A stretch of DNA of 64,000 bases from NCBI RefSeq assembly GCF_003293595.1, contig NZ_CP022162.1:1860483-1924482 (forward strand), written 5' to 3'. Source of the stretch: Microbacterium sp. PM5 (lineage in GTDB: Bacteria; Actinomycetota; Actinomycetes; Actinomycetales; Microbacteriaceae). Position numbers and translations under genes: made by a program. Below the pieces are notes generated by a model. The model was given only the letters and a program-made list of their open reading frames with translations. It ran no database searches and was not told where the DNA came from. Below, in pieces: positions 10,560 through 19,872 of the stretch. Position 1 is the first letter of the stretch. The number at the start of each line of letters is the position of its first letter.

Positions 10560-11612
10560 CTACCCGGCGGGCGCCGGGCCCGTGGACTCGCGAACCAGCA
10601 GCGCCGTGCTCAACCGCCGCTGATGCACATCGATCGTCGTTTCGTCTGACGCGGCGATAGCCTCCACGAGATACTCCGCCGCCAACCGGCCCTTCGAGAC
10701 GATCGGCTGGCGCACTGTCGTGAGAGTCGGTCGCGTCCATCCCGCTTCGATGAGGTCGTCGAATCCCGAGACGGACAGGTCGCGCGGAACGTCCACCCCC
10801 GCCTCTCGCGCACCGTCGAGCACGCCCACGGCCAGGATGTCGCTGAACGCCACGATGGCCGTCGGACGACGAGATGCCTCCCATGCGCGACGGAATGCGG
10901 ACGCGCCGCCGGCACGCGTGTTGGGCGCTTCGACGATGTCGATCCCGTCGTCCAACAAGTCGATACCGACCTTCGCCAACGCGCGGACCGCCCCGTCCAA
11001 ACGCTGTCGGACGGCGCCCCGCCACGCCGCGCGGCCCCCATCGGCCTCCGTCTCGAAGGCGACGAAGGTGAATCGGCGATGTCCGAGACCGACGAGGTAG
11101 TCGACGACTTCCTCCATCGCCGCACCATCGTCGATGTCGACGCGGGAGACACCATCGTGATCCTCACTGTCGACAAGCACGAAAGGCACTCCCCGCTGTT
11201 GCAGCGCCGTCACTTCGCCCCGATCGAACTCCAGACCGCAAACGATGAAGCCATCCACGGCCGCGTAGGGGATGGCTTTGAGCATCGATCCGCGCAGGGG
11301 CGGAGCCAGCAGCAGAGTGAAGCCCTCGCGCTGACACACCTGCCCGATCCCCTGCATGAAGAGCGTGTAGTAGGGGTTTTCCAGAACGCGGTCGAGTTGC
11401 TGCGGCAGCAGCAGACCGAGGCTGTCGGTACGGCGCCGACGCAGCATCCGGGCGGCCGGGTCCTGGGAGTACCCGAGCTCGGACGCCGCGGCGAGAATGT
11501 TCTCGAGCGTCGTCGCAGAGAGCTTCCGCGGGTCGTTGTAGGCCAAAGAGACGGCCGACTTCGAGACCTTTGCGCGGTCCGCGACGTCCTGCATCGTCGG
11601 TCGCCGGTTCAT
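10560..11612 (-). CDS. LacI-family regulator of the starch/maltodextrin operon
   Basis: The 350-residue protein has an N-terminal LacI helix-turn-helix (MQDVADRAKVSKSAVSLAYN, then the hinge LGYSQDPAARMLRRRR) followed by a periplasmic-binding-protein-like sugar domain (GLLLPQQ, VDGFIVCG, DDLIEAGW). Its start overlaps the preceding GH13 stop by ATGA, so it is the last gene of the operon and is probably co-transcribed with what it controls. By analogy with MalR-type regulators, a maltodextrin would release it from DNA. A candidate operator is the TTGCA-N17-TGCAA repeat upstream of the amylase. Confidence 0.85.
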   Translation of the reverse strand: MNRRPTMQDVADRAKVSKSAVSLAYNDPRKLSATTLENILAAASELGYSQDPAARMLRRRRTDSLGLLLPQQLDRVLENPYYTLFMQGIGQVCQREGFTLLLAPPLRGSMLKAIPYAAVDGFIVCGLEFDRGEVTALQQRGVPFVLVDSEDHDGVSRVDIDDGAAMEEVVDYLVGLGHRRFTFVAFETEADGGRAAWRGAVRQRLDGAVRALAKVGIDLLDDGIDIVEAPNTRAGGASAFRRAWEASRRPTAIVAFSDILAVGVLDGAREAGVDVPRDLSVSGFDDLIEAGWTRPTLTTVRQPIVSKGRLAAEYLVEAIAASDETTIDVHQRRLSTALLVRESTGPAPAG

Positions 11613-13003
11613 GCGCCGGCCCCGCCGAATGGGCGGCGTGCCATCAGCGCGCCGCCGGCGCGAATGCGCCAGTTCCGGGCCGAGGCGTCTCCGTCGACGT
11701 CGACGACCGTCCAGTCCTGATCTCCGCGCAGCTCGGCGTGCGCCGCCGGGTCGACGTCGATGCCCTGTCCCCGATGCACGATCGCCACCACCTGCTCATC
11801 CTCCCAGAGACGCGACACGAGGACGGTGTCGGCATCCAGCGCCGACACCTGCTGCGTTCCGCGACGCAGCGCCGGCCACTGCGCTCGCCGTCGCGCAAGC
11901 GCACGGACACCCTCGTACAAGGCCGTCGACCAGCGCTTGCGATCCCACACCATGCCCGCCCGGCATCCCGGATCGTTCTGCCCGCGCATGCCGACCTCGT
12001 CGCCGTAATAGAGCATGGGCGCTCCCTCGGCGGCGAACAACAGCGTGAACGCAGCGAGAGCCGACTGCTCGTCGTCGCCGTGTCGCGTCAGCAGGCGTTC
12101 CGTGTCGTGGCTGCCGAGCAGGTTGAGCATTCCGCGATGGAATCCCTCCGGGATGCGAGCACGCAGGCGATTCATCCCCTCCGCGAACGCGAAGCCGTCG
12201 ATCGTACGATCCGCGGTGAAACCGAGCACCAGGTCGCGCAGGGTGTAGTTCATGGTCCCGTCGGCGAGGTCACCCGTGAGCCACTGCTCGGGCTCGCGCC
12301 ACTCCTCCGCGACGATGTAGAGCTGATCGTCGCGGTCCTTCACGATCCGGTGGAATTCGCGCCAGAAGCTCTGGTTGATGAAGTACGGGACATCGAGCCT
12401 CCACCCGTCGATTCCCTGGTCGATCCAGTAGCGCGCCACATCGCCGTGGTGCGCGCGCACCTCGGGGTTGTAGGCGTTCCACTTGGGGAGGTACCAGCAG
12501 CCGGAGCACGTGCGGTAGTTGGGGTTGCCCTCTTCGACGTTCACCGGAAAGCCTTCGACGGAGAACCAGTTCACGTAGGGGGAGGCCGCCTCACGTTCGA
12601 CGACGTCACGGAATGCCCAGTGTCCATCGCCGCAATGGTTGAGCACGGCATCGAGCACGACGCGAATGCCGCGCGCGTGAGCATCGTCGATGAGCGATCG
12701 GAACGCATCGAGGTCGCCGAGACGATGGTCGATACGAAAGTAGTCGATCGCGTCGTAGCGATGGTTGGTACCTGCCTCGAAGATGGGCGTGAGGTAGATC
12801 GCGTTCGCTCCCACTGCGGCGATGTGATCCAGGCGTGCGCGGATGCCAGCAAGATCCCCGCCGAAGAAGTTGTCGCGCGTCGGCTCGGCATCCCAGGCCA
12901 CCACGTCCGGCGGGTTCAGCGACGGATCCCCGTTGGCGAAGCGGTCGGGGAAGATCTGGTAGAAGACGGCATCGGCGAGCCAATCGGGAGCGGGCATGGT
13001 CAA
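11609..13003 (-). CDS. GH13 alpha-amylase family enzyme, cyclomaltodextrinase/neopullulanase-like
   Basis: This 464-residue protein has no signal peptide and so should act in the cytosol. The four GH13 regions are clear: DAVLNHCG near residue 118, GWRLDVPY with the nucleophile D204, VAEEW with the acid/base E233, and LLGSHDTER with D300. FYQIFPDRFANGDPSLN at the start is typical of cyclomaltodextrinase/neopullulanase/maltogenic amylases; their long N-terminal dimerisation domain is missing, so it is a compact version. It should cleave imported maltodextrins or cyclodextrins. ATGA overlaps join it to the permease gene upstream and lacI downstream. Confidence 0.87.
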   Translation of the reverse strand: MTMPAPDWLADAVFYQIFPDRFANGDPSLNPPDVVAWDAEPTRDNFFGGDLAGIRARLDHIAAVGANAIYLTPIFEAGTNHRYDAIDYFRIDHRLGDLDAFRSLIDDAHARGIRVVLDAVLNHCGDGHWAFRDVVEREAASPYVNWFSVEGFPVNVEEGNPNYRTCSGCWYLPKWNAYNPEVRAHHGDVARYWIDQGIDGWRLDVPYFINQSFWREFHRIVKDRDDQLYIVAEEWREPEQWLTGDLADGTMNYTLRDLVLGFTADRTIDGFAFAEGMNRLRARIPEGFHRGMLNLLGSHDTERLLTRHGDDEQSALAAFTLLFAAEGAPMLYYGDEVGMRGQNDPGCRAGMVWDRKRWSTALYEGVRALARRRAQWPALRRGTQQVSALDADTVLVSRLWEDEQVVAIVHRGQGIDVDPAAHAELRGDQDWTVVDVDGDASARNWRIRAGGALMARRPFGGAGA

Positions 13004-13821
13004 TCCTTCAATCCGGTGGTGGAGATGCCGCGAACGAGCGCGCGCTGGAAGACGAGGAACACCACGATGGCCGGGATCGTCGCCGTCAACGTGCCGGCCA
13101 TCAGATAGTTCCAGCTCGTGCCGTAGCGACCGACGAACGACGAGAGTCCGATCTGGATCGTGCGGAAGTCATCGGTGTTGGTGACGAGCAGCGGCCAAAG
13201 GAAGTCGTTCCATGCGAAGAGGAAACTGAAGATCGCGAGGGTGGCGAACGCGGGCCTCGACAGTGGCACGATGATGCGGAAGAAGGTGCCGATCCGGCTG
13301 CAACCATCGATGCGCGCGGCATCCTCGAGCTCGGTCGGAATCGTCGAGAAGTACTGGCGCAGCAGCACGATGCCGAACACGTCGGCCAGGCGCGGCACGA
13401 TCAATCCGGCGTACGAGTCGATCCATCCAAGATCGGCCACGATGGCGTACGCGGGGATCACGGTCACGAACGTCGGGATCAGCAGCATCGCGAGCAGGAC
13501 CACGAAGAGCGTATTGCGAAGAGGGAAACGCAGGCGCGCGAACGCGTAGGCCGCGAGCGCGTCGAGGACGAGGTGTCCGAGCACGATGCCCACGGTCATG
13601 ATGATGCTGTTGAGGTAGTACTGGGCGAACGGCGCAGCCTGCCAGGCTCTGACGTAGTTCTCCCAGTGCCACGACGTCGGCAGGATCGATGTGTTGGTGT
13701 AGGTTTCCGCACGACTGAGGAGCGACGTCGTGAACATCCACAGGAACGGGACGACCACGACCACGGCCCCCAGAATCAGGACGATGTGGCGCGCCGCGCG
13801 TGCACCGAGCGATTGCCTCAT
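13000..13821 (-). CDS. Maltodextrin ABC transporter permease, MalG-like
   Basis: The 273-residue protein has six membrane helices and the EAA loop EDAARIDGCSRIGTFFRIIVP, which docks to the ATPase. This matches the CUT1 MalG/LacG group. I start it at ATG 13821 because this gives an ATGA overlap with the upstream permease and a normal length; 11 more residues in frame would run into that gene. No ATPase gene is in the operon. In actinobacteria a shared MsiK-type ATPase encoded elsewhere usually powers such importers. Confidence 0.88.
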   Translation of the reverse strand: MRQSLGARAARHIVLILGAVVVVVPFLWMFTTSLLSRAETYTNTSILPTSWHWENYVRAWQAAPFAQYYLNSIIMTVGIVLGHLVLDALAAYAFARLRFPLRNTLFVVLLAMLLIPTFVTVIPAYAIVADLGWIDSYAGLIVPRLADVFGIVLLRQYFSTIPTELEDAARIDGCSRIGTFFRIIVPLSRPAFATLAIFSFLFAWNDFLWPLLVTNTDDFRTIQIGLSSFVGRYGTSWNYLMAGTLTATIPAIVVFLVFQRALVRGISTTGLKD

Positions 13822-14762
13822 CGCGCGTCCTTCCCCGAGCCACTGACCCGCCACTGCACGAGGGTCACTCCGAGCACGAGCAGCAGCGTCACGAACGCGA
13901 TAGCCGTGCCGTAGCCGAAGTCCCCGAGCCGGAACGCCGTGCGGTACATGAACATCCCCAGCACATCCGTGCCGCCGCGCGGGCCACCTTCGGTGAGGAC
14001 GTAGACCAGGTCGAACGCTTGGAAGCTGGTGATGAGCGCCTGGACCACCACGAAGAACGTCATGGGCGACAGCAGCGGAATCGTCAGGAACCTCAGCCGC
14101 TGTCGTGCCGACGCACCGTCCAGCTGTGCGGCCTCGTAGATGCCGTGCGGGAGGGCTTGCATCGCCGTCAGATACAACACCGCGTTGAACCCGATGTTCT
14201 TCCAGACCGTCAACAGGGTGAGTGCCCCCAACGCGAGCCAGCGGTCCTGCAACCAGTCCGGCCCGTCAATGCCGATCTGAGCAAGGAGCGCATTGACGAA
14301 GCCCGACGGGTCGAGCATGTAGCGCCAGACGATGGCGGCCGCGACCGAAGACGTGACCGCCGGAAGGAAGTAGATCCCCCGGTAGAGACCGCGCCCGCGC
14401 AAGGGCGCGTCGAGCAGCAGGGCCACCGCGAGCCCCGTGACGACGCTCAGGACGCAGACACCCGTCGCGTAGAGCACGGTGACGAAGAGGCTGTTCCAGA
14501 ACTCGGGATCCTGCGACAGCCGGAGGTAGTTGCCGACACCGATGAACTCCTTCGTGGGGTCGAAGCCGTTCCAGGCCGTGAGACTGATGTACCCGGCCGA
14601 AACGATCGGGTAGAGGACGAAGATCGCCAACACGACGAGGGCGGGCGCGAGAAACAGCGCCGCCGTGAACACCTGCTCGCGGTCGTAGCGATGTCTGACG
14701 CGGGGGTGGGACCCGCCCGACGTCGCAGACGTCGGACGGGTCCCTCGGGTTGTGATCGTCAC
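13818..14762 (-). CDS. Maltodextrin ABC transporter permease, MalF-like
   Basis: The 314-residue product has a cytoplasmic basic N-terminus, six membrane helices and the EAA loop YEAAQLDGASARQRLRFLTIP. This makes it the MalF-type half of a CUT1 sugar importer whose other half is the next gene. It begins 8 bases after the binding-protein stop. The motif SLTAWNGFDP after the first helix is characteristic of CUT1 permeases. Confidence 0.88.
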   Translation of the reverse strand: MTITTRGTRPTSATSGGSHPRVRHRYDREQVFTAALFLAPALVVLAIFVLYPIVSAGYISLTAWNGFDPTKEFIGVGNYLRLSQDPEFWNSLFVTVLYATGVCVLSVVTGLAVALLLDAPLRGRGLYRGIYFLPAVTSSVAAAIVWRYMLDPSGFVNALLAQIGIDGPDWLQDRWLALGALTLLTVWKNIGFNAVLYLTAMQALPHGIYEAAQLDGASARQRLRFLTIPLLSPMTFFVVVQALITSFQAFDLVYVLTEGGPRGGTDVLGMFMYRTAFRLGDFGYGTAIAFVTLLLVLGVTLVQWRVSGSGKDAR

Positions 14763-14770
14763 CGCAGTGC

Positions 14771-16039
14771 TCAGCCCTTTGCGATGACGGCGTTGACGGC
14801 TTTCTCTGCCGCTGCCAACGCGTCAGACACCGTCGCCTCGCCCGCGAGCGCCTTCTCGATCTGCTGCGCGAACGCGAGCGAGATCTGGGGATAGAGGGGC
14901 GTGTTGGGCCGGGCGTGAGCGACAGCCATCTGCTCGACGAACGGTCGCAGCAGGGGCTGAGTCTTATCCACCCAGCCGAGGTAATCCGAGCCGGTGGCTA
15001 CCGAGTTCAGCACGGGGAGCATGCCGGTCTTCTCGCTCCAATCGGTGACCTGCGCGGGCTGGAGGAACCATCCCAGGAAGTCGGCCGCCGCCTTCGTCTT
15101 GGCGTCGGAGTTCTGGAAGACCATCGCCTGCTCGCCGCCGAGATTGGTCGCCGGGGCACCATCCTTCGGATACGGCACCTGCGCGGCGCCGAACTCGAAC
15201 GGTGGGTCGGCGGCCCAGATGCCGACCATCCACGAGCCCTCCTGCGCGGACCCACCCTGCCCCTTCTCGAACTCGCCCCACCGGGCGTAGGGGCTGGCGC
15301 CGGAGGAGATCAGATCGACCCAGTACTGCAGGGCCTTCGCACCCTCTGGGGTGTTGAAGGCCGCCGCCGAATTGTCGGCAGTGAGGAACTCGCCGCCCGC
15401 CTGCCACAGGTTGACCTGGAAGTTCCAGGTCAGACCCTCGCCGTTGTCGCCGGCCTGCGTATACAGGTCGTACCCGGGCATGCCGGTGGCGTCGAGGATC
15501 TTCTTCGCATCAGCCTTGAGCTCATCCCACGTGGTCGGGGGCTTGTCCGGATCGAGGCCCGCCTTCTGGAAGAGGGTCTTGTTGTACATGTAGCCGAGGT
15601 TGTTGGCCGAGACAGGAACGGATACCTGCGACCCGTCGATCGTGCCGAATCCGGTGAGCGCCGGATTGATGTCCGAGAGCGTGTCGGCGGGCAGCAGAGG
15701 GGACAGATTCGCAAGCGATCCGATCTGCGCGATCTGTGGGACCCAGACGAGATCGCCGATTGCGACATCGGGAAGCGTCTTCGAGGTCGCGGACGCCCGG
15801 AGCTTGGTGAGGAAGTCGGCGTTTGGGACGTTCGTGGTGACGATCTTCACACCCGGATGAGAGGCGTTGTAGGAGTCGACCATGGCATCGAAGGTGTCGG
15901 CGTTCGTGCCGTCCCAGTAGTGCCAGATCGTCACGGTGGTGGTGTCGGTGGCCGCGCCGGTCGACGGGGAACAGCCGGCGAAGGCGAGGGTGCCGGCCAC
16001 CCCCACGGCGAGTGCGGCGGTCATTCTGCGGTGCATCAT
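14771..16039 (-). CDS. Extracellular sugar-binding lipoprotein (maltodextrin type)
   Basis: Residues 1-22 are a lipoprotein signal with lipobox AFAGC, giving lipid-anchored Cys23. The mature part is a cluster-B solute-binding protein of about 400 residues, starting TVTIWHYWDGTNADTFDAMV, a common opening of MalE/CycB-like proteins. It should catch oligosaccharides released by the secreted amylase and deliver them to the two permeases encoded next. The substrate is inferred from context. Confidence 0.88.
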   Translation of the reverse strand: MMHRRMTAALAVGVAGTLAFAGCSPSTGAATDTTTVTIWHYWDGTNADTFDAMVDSYNASHPGVKIVTTNVPNADFLTKLRASATSKTLPDVAIGDLVWVPQIAQIGSLANLSPLLPADTLSDINPALTGFGTIDGSQVSVPVSANNLGYMYNKTLFQKAGLDPDKPPTTWDELKADAKKILDATGMPGYDLYTQAGDNGEGLTWNFQVNLWQAGGEFLTADNSAAAFNTPEGAKALQYWVDLISSGASPYARWGEFEKGQGGSAQEGSWMVGIWAADPPFEFGAAQVPYPKDGAPATNLGGEQAMVFQNSDAKTKAAADFLGWFLQPAQVTDWSEKTGMLPVLNSVATGSDYLGWVDKTQPLLRPFVEQMAVAHARPNTPLYPQISLAFAQQIEKALAGEATVSDALAAAEKAVNAVIAKG

Positions 16040-16060
16040 TGCTCCAATCGGGTGGTGTTC

Positions 16061-17806
16061 TCAGTGGTGTTCGGGGGAGGTCGGATCGGACGACGCCGGC
16101 GCGCGCACGGGCAGCGCGAACCAGGCCGTGCTGTCCGAGGCAACGTTGTCTGGTGCGGCCGGAGCCGTGGCGAGGATGAGCTCGCCGGTGGGCCAGATCT
16201 CGGGGATGACGAAAGCGTCCGGCCCCGTGTTGACGACGCACAGCGTGCAACCGCGTTGGAACGCGAGCACGTTGCTCACGCCGGTCTCGAGCCAGAGGAG
16301 CGGGTCGGTCGGCGCAAACCGCTCGCGGCGCCGCCGGAGAAGCGTGCGGTAGAGCGAGAGCATCGAATCCGGGTCCACGTCCTGCGCCGCTCGCGCGTAG
16401 GCTCCGAACCACGCCGGCTGCGGAAGCCAGGTGGCGCTCGCCCCGCTTCCGAAGCCGAAGTCGCCGGGATCCTTCGTCCAGGGCAGCGGGACGCGACATC
16501 CGTCTCGGCCAAGATCCGCGCCCGCAGAGCGGAGCCAGATCGGGTCCTGTCTCGATGCCTGCGGCAGATCGAAGACCTCCGGAAGCCCCAACTCCTCGCC
16601 CTGATAGAGGTACACGGTGCCGGGCAGCGCCAGCAGCATCGCGACCGCCGCGGCAGCGCGGCGAGACCCCAGAGCGATGTCGACCGATCCGGTGCGGCGC
16701 GCCGCCGAGATCATGTCTGACGGATCGACCGCGTCCAGCAGCTGGGTCTGCCCATATCGGGTGACGGTGCGGTGCACGTCATGGTTGGACAGCGTCCAGG
16801 CAGGCGGACCCTCGGACGCGGCGAGCCCCGTCGAGATCGCCTCCCGGAGGCGGGCCGCGTCCCACGGCTGGACGAGGAGATCGAAGCTGAACGCCTGATG
16901 CAGCTCGTCCGGTCTGAGGTAGGCCGAGAGTCGGCTCGCCGACGGCACCCAGACCTCACCGACGAAGTACTTCGGGTCGGGGTAGGCGTCGCCCACCGCC
17001 CGCCAGTCCCGGTAGATCTCGTGCACTTCCGGCTGGTCCCACATCGCTGCATTGTGACCGCCGGTGCCGTCGTCGGCTCCGGGCCAATCGGGCAGCCCCA
17101 GCGCTTTGACGTGGCCGTGCGCGACATCGATCCGGAAGCCGTCGACCCCGCGATCGAACCAGAACCGCATGACGTCGCGGAAGTCCTCGGCAACGTCGGG
17201 GTTACGCCAGTTGAGGTCGGGTTGCGCGGAGTCGAACGAGTGCAGGTACCACTGGCCCGGTTGCCCGTCGGCTTCGACGATGCGCGTCCACGCAGATCCG
17301 CCGAACACGCTCAGCCAGTTGTTGGGCGGAAGCTCGCCGTCGGGCCCGGCGCCGGCGGCGAAGTGGAAGCGTCGACGCTCTCGGCTGCCCGGCCCCGCCC
17401 GCAGGGCCGCTTGGAACCAGGCATGCCGGACGGAGCAGTGGTTGGCGACCATGTCCATGAGGACGCGGATGCCGAGGCGATGGGCGTGCGCCACCAGCGC
17501 GTCGAAATCCTCGAGCGTGCCGTAGGTGGGATCGATCGCACGGTAGTCCGCGATGTCATAGCCGTGATCAGCCTGGGGCGAGACATAGCAGGGGTTGAGC
17601 CAGATGGCGTCGCAGCCGAGGGCGGCGATGTCGGTGAGACCGGCGATGAGTCCGCGGAGGTCACCGATGCCGTCTCCGTCGCTGTCGCGGAACGACCGCA
17701 GGTACACCTGGTAGACGACGGCCCCCTGCCACCAGGCAGGAGCGGGAGTGTCGGTGTCGGTGACGGTGACGGTGTCGGTGACGACGCGTGGTTCGAGAAG
17801 AGTCAT
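16061..17806 (-). CDS. GH13 alpha-glucosidase / oligo-1,6-glucosidase, cytosolic
   Basis: The 581-residue enzyme has the catalytic set D227 (GFRIDVAHG), E284 (FVGEVWV) and D343 (LSNHDVHR), with region I reading DMVANHCS. QGEELGLPEV late in the barrel and the calcium-like loop DSDGDGIGDLRG are hallmarks of alpha-glucosidases and oligo-1,6-glucosidases. It lacks a signal peptide and should release glucose from short alpha-glucans after import. The ATG at 17806 follows AGGAA with 5-base spacing; a longer frame runs upstream but covers a hairpin and has no homology. Confidence 0.87.
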   Translation of the reverse strand: MTLLEPRVVTDTVTVTDTDTPAPAWWQGAVVYQVYLRSFRDSDGDGIGDLRGLIAGLTDIAALGCDAIWLNPCYVSPQADHGYDIADYRAIDPTYGTLEDFDALVAHAHRLGIRVLMDMVANHCSVRHAWFQAALRAGPGSRERRRFHFAAGAGPDGELPPNNWLSVFGGSAWTRIVEADGQPGQWYLHSFDSAQPDLNWRNPDVAEDFRDVMRFWFDRGVDGFRIDVAHGHVKALGLPDWPGADDGTGGHNAAMWDQPEVHEIYRDWRAVGDAYPDPKYFVGEVWVPSASRLSAYLRPDELHQAFSFDLLVQPWDAARLREAISTGLAASEGPPAWTLSNHDVHRTVTRYGQTQLLDAVDPSDMISAARRTGSVDIALGSRRAAAAVAMLLALPGTVYLYQGEELGLPEVFDLPQASRQDPIWLRSAGADLGRDGCRVPLPWTKDPGDFGFGSGASATWLPQPAWFGAYARAAQDVDPDSMLSLYRTLLRRRRERFAPTDPLLWLETGVSNVLAFQRGCTLCVVNTGPDAFVIPEIWPTGELILATAPAAPDNVASDSTAWFALPVRAPASSDPTSPEHH

Positions 17807-17824
17807 GGAGATTCCTGAGGTGGT

Positions 17825-17861
17825 GCCCGGGCGGCGCATATGGCGGCCGCACCGCCCGGGC
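17825..17861 (-). terminator. GC-rich hairpin between amylase and alpha-glucosidase genes
   Basis: GCCCGGGCGG (17825-17834) pairs perfectly with CCGCCCGGGC (17852-17861) around a 17-base loop. No T-run follows, so it may weaken readthrough or protect the 3' end of the amylase message and so tune secreted enzyme against transporter. It is a partial terminator at most. Confidence 0.45.
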
Positions 17862-17877
17862 GGCTGTGTCCTTCCGC

Positions 17878-19752
17878 TCAGAAGGTGGGATAGATGTCGA
17901 TCGTGCTTCCGCCGGTGCCGGTGAAGTTGCCTCCGCTGGACCAGGTCGCGTCGTCGATCAGCGGTTTGAACTGGAACGTCTGTCCTGCGGGGATGCGCTC
18001 GAGTTCGAACTCCCACACGTCACTGGCGACGTTCCTGGCGCCGCGACCCGCGGTCCAGGTGAAGGGATAGGCATCCCCGCGGATCGCGATCGAGTGGCCG
18101 AGCCCGGTGTTGTAATGCACGCGGATCTTCGTCGTGTTGCGCGCGGCGGGCGCGTAGGCCGATACGGGCGTCCCCGGTGCGTACACCTTCGACTCGTGCT
18201 CACCGAGGCTCACGGTGATCTGCTTGCCCGTGGTGCCACCGGCGGTCACCGTGACCGTGTCGGAGGTGTTCATGAGGTTCGTGAGCACCGTGCCGACGGG
18301 CAGCGAGCTCTCGGCGCGCAGCGGGATCGTGCGGGTCTGCGTGTTCCATGAGTTGGACGAGATCGTGATGGCCTCCGCGCCCGTGGAATCGACACGGCGC
18401 GAGAACCCGTAGACGTTGGTGTCCGCCCACATCTCGCGCTGGGTGCCGACCTGCAGGGCCGGGTACGCCTTCTTGATCGCGGTTAGACGCTGGATGTGCG
18501 TGTAGATCGGAGAGGTCTGGCTGAAGCTGGACATGTCCTTGCGGTTGTCCTTGTTGGCGATCGGCACCTCACTCGCATTCCCGTTGCCGTTATCGGCCTG
18601 CTCGGTGCCGTAGTAGATCACCGGCACGCCGCGAGACGTCAGCAGGAACGTGAGCGAGGAGCGCAGGCGCTGATAGTTGTCGTCCGCCCAGGTCAGAAAG
18701 CGCGCCCGGTCGTGATTGTCGAGGAAGGTCTCGAGCCGGTTCGGATTCTGGTACTTGTAGTCCTGCGCGAACAGGGTGCTCAGTCCCGTCATGCTCGTGT
18801 CAGCGGCGAAGGCGCTGCGGGCGGCGAAGAAGTAGGGGAAGTCGAGGACGCCCCACTCGTAGTTCTGATAAGGCGCGACGTAGTCGACATCGCCGACGAA
18901 GACCTCACCGAACGTGGGAACGCCCATTGCCGTCTGAAAACTTGCCAGCCACGACTGGGGGATGGAGCGCGCGGCATCGACACGGATGCCGTCGAAGCCC
19001 ATGTCGACCCAGTCCTTGTACGTGTTGATCAGGTAGTTCGACACGGTGGGGTTCGACTGGTCGAGATCGTCGAGTCCACCCAGGTCGCAGTTCTCGATCT
19101 GCGTCTGGGTCTCTGTGCCGTTGAACAGGCAGTCGCCGTTGTGATGGAAGTAGGCCGGGTTGTCCAGCGGCGACGCGGGCTTGTAGGTGCTCGGGGAGTA
19201 GGTCGTCGCCGTACCCGCGAGGTAGTCCGCCGTGTGGTTCGGGACGACGTCGAGGATCATCTTCAGGCCTTTGGCGTGCGCCGTGTCGATCAGGGTCTGA
19301 AGTTCTGCGGTGCTGCCGAAGTGCTGGTTGGGCGTGGCGAAGTTCTTGGTGAAGTAGCCGTGGTAGCTGGCCTCCAGCCCGTCGCGCGACAACGGCTGTT
19401 GCTCCGACACCGGCGAGATCCAGATGGCCGTCACGCCGAGCCCGGCGATGTAGTCCAGCTTCTGGGTGAGGCCCTTCCAGTCTCCGCCGTGGTAGAAGCC
19501 GAGATCCGACGGGTTGTACTCGCCGGCGCCCTGGTTGTTGTTCGTCGAGTCGCCGTCCGAGAAGCGGTCGACGAGGACCTGGTAGATGACGTCGCCTTCC
19601 GCCAGCGGGCCGGGCGACGGGACCGCGGTGGTGGCGGCGGCGGGTGCACTGAGCGCGGGGGTGATGAGCAGAGCGGCCACGAAGGTGGCGATCGCCCCGA
19701 GGCCGAGCGCCTTTCGGCGTTTCGTCGGAACGGTGGTGTCTTCACGGATCAT
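17878..19752 (-). CDS. Secreted GH13 alpha-amylase with C-terminal starch-binding-like module
   Basis: The 624-residue product starts with a Sec-type signal (basic KRRK, hydrophobic core, ALSAPAAA) suggesting cleavage near residue 40. The GH13 barrel has region I DVVPNHTAD, nucleophile D259 (GIRVDAARS), acid/base E283 (TFGEVFVGD) and D348 (FLDNHDRAR). The opening DVIYQVLVDRFSDGD and the length resemble cyclodextrin glucanotransferase/maltogenic amylase types. The last 85 residues (VHYNTGLGHSIAIRGD, then FQFKPLIDDATWS) look like a beta-sandwich starch-binding domain. AAGGAGT lies 7 bases before the ATG. As first gene of the operon it cuts starch outside the cell. Confidence 0.88.
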   Translation of the reverse strand: MIREDTTVPTKRRKALGLGAIATFVAALLITPALSAPAAATTAVPSPGPLAEGDVIYQVLVDRFSDGDSTNNNQGAGEYNPSDLGFYHGGDWKGLTQKLDYIAGLGVTAIWISPVSEQQPLSRDGLEASYHGYFTKNFATPNQHFGSTAELQTLIDTAHAKGLKMILDVVPNHTADYLAGTATTYSPSTYKPASPLDNPAYFHHNGDCLFNGTETQTQIENCDLGGLDDLDQSNPTVSNYLINTYKDWVDMGFDGIRVDAARSIPQSWLASFQTAMGVPTFGEVFVGDVDYVAPYQNYEWGVLDFPYFFAARSAFAADTSMTGLSTLFAQDYKYQNPNRLETFLDNHDRARFLTWADDNYQRLRSSLTFLLTSRGVPVIYYGTEQADNGNGNASEVPIANKDNRKDMSSFSQTSPIYTHIQRLTAIKKAYPALQVGTQREMWADTNVYGFSRRVDSTGAEAITISSNSWNTQTRTIPLRAESSLPVGTVLTNLMNTSDTVTVTAGGTTGKQITVSLGEHESKVYAPGTPVSAYAPAARNTTKIRVHYNTGLGHSIAIRGDAYPFTWTAGRGARNVASDVWEFELERIPAGQTFQFKPLIDDATWSSGGNFTGTGGSTIDIYPTF

Positions 19753-19803
19753 GCGGTGGACTCCTTACGACTTCGCTGTCGGAGTGCGTACCGGCCGCCA
19801 GGC

Positions 19804-19854
19804 TTGCACGTGTTTACTGGATCGATGCAACACCGTCGGGGACTGCGGTGTCAA
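19804..19854 (-). promoter_or_regulatory. Amylase operon promoter with LacI-type inverted repeat
   Basis: On the minus strand a perfect -35 TTGACA (19854-19849) is followed after 18 bases by TTGCAT (19830-19825), a weak -10. The inverted repeat TTGCA (19804-19808) / TGCAA (19826-19830) overlaps the -10 and the start region, a good position for repression by the operon's own LacI protein. Confidence 0.5.
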
Positions 19855-19872
19855 GAGCCAGTTCTGACCCGG

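Noticed and set aside
10560-11612. The LacI protein as the CebR that binds the GH9 operator.
   Set aside because: It lies at the end of the starch operon and is coupled to its GH13 gene; no CebR-type box was found upstream of that operon.
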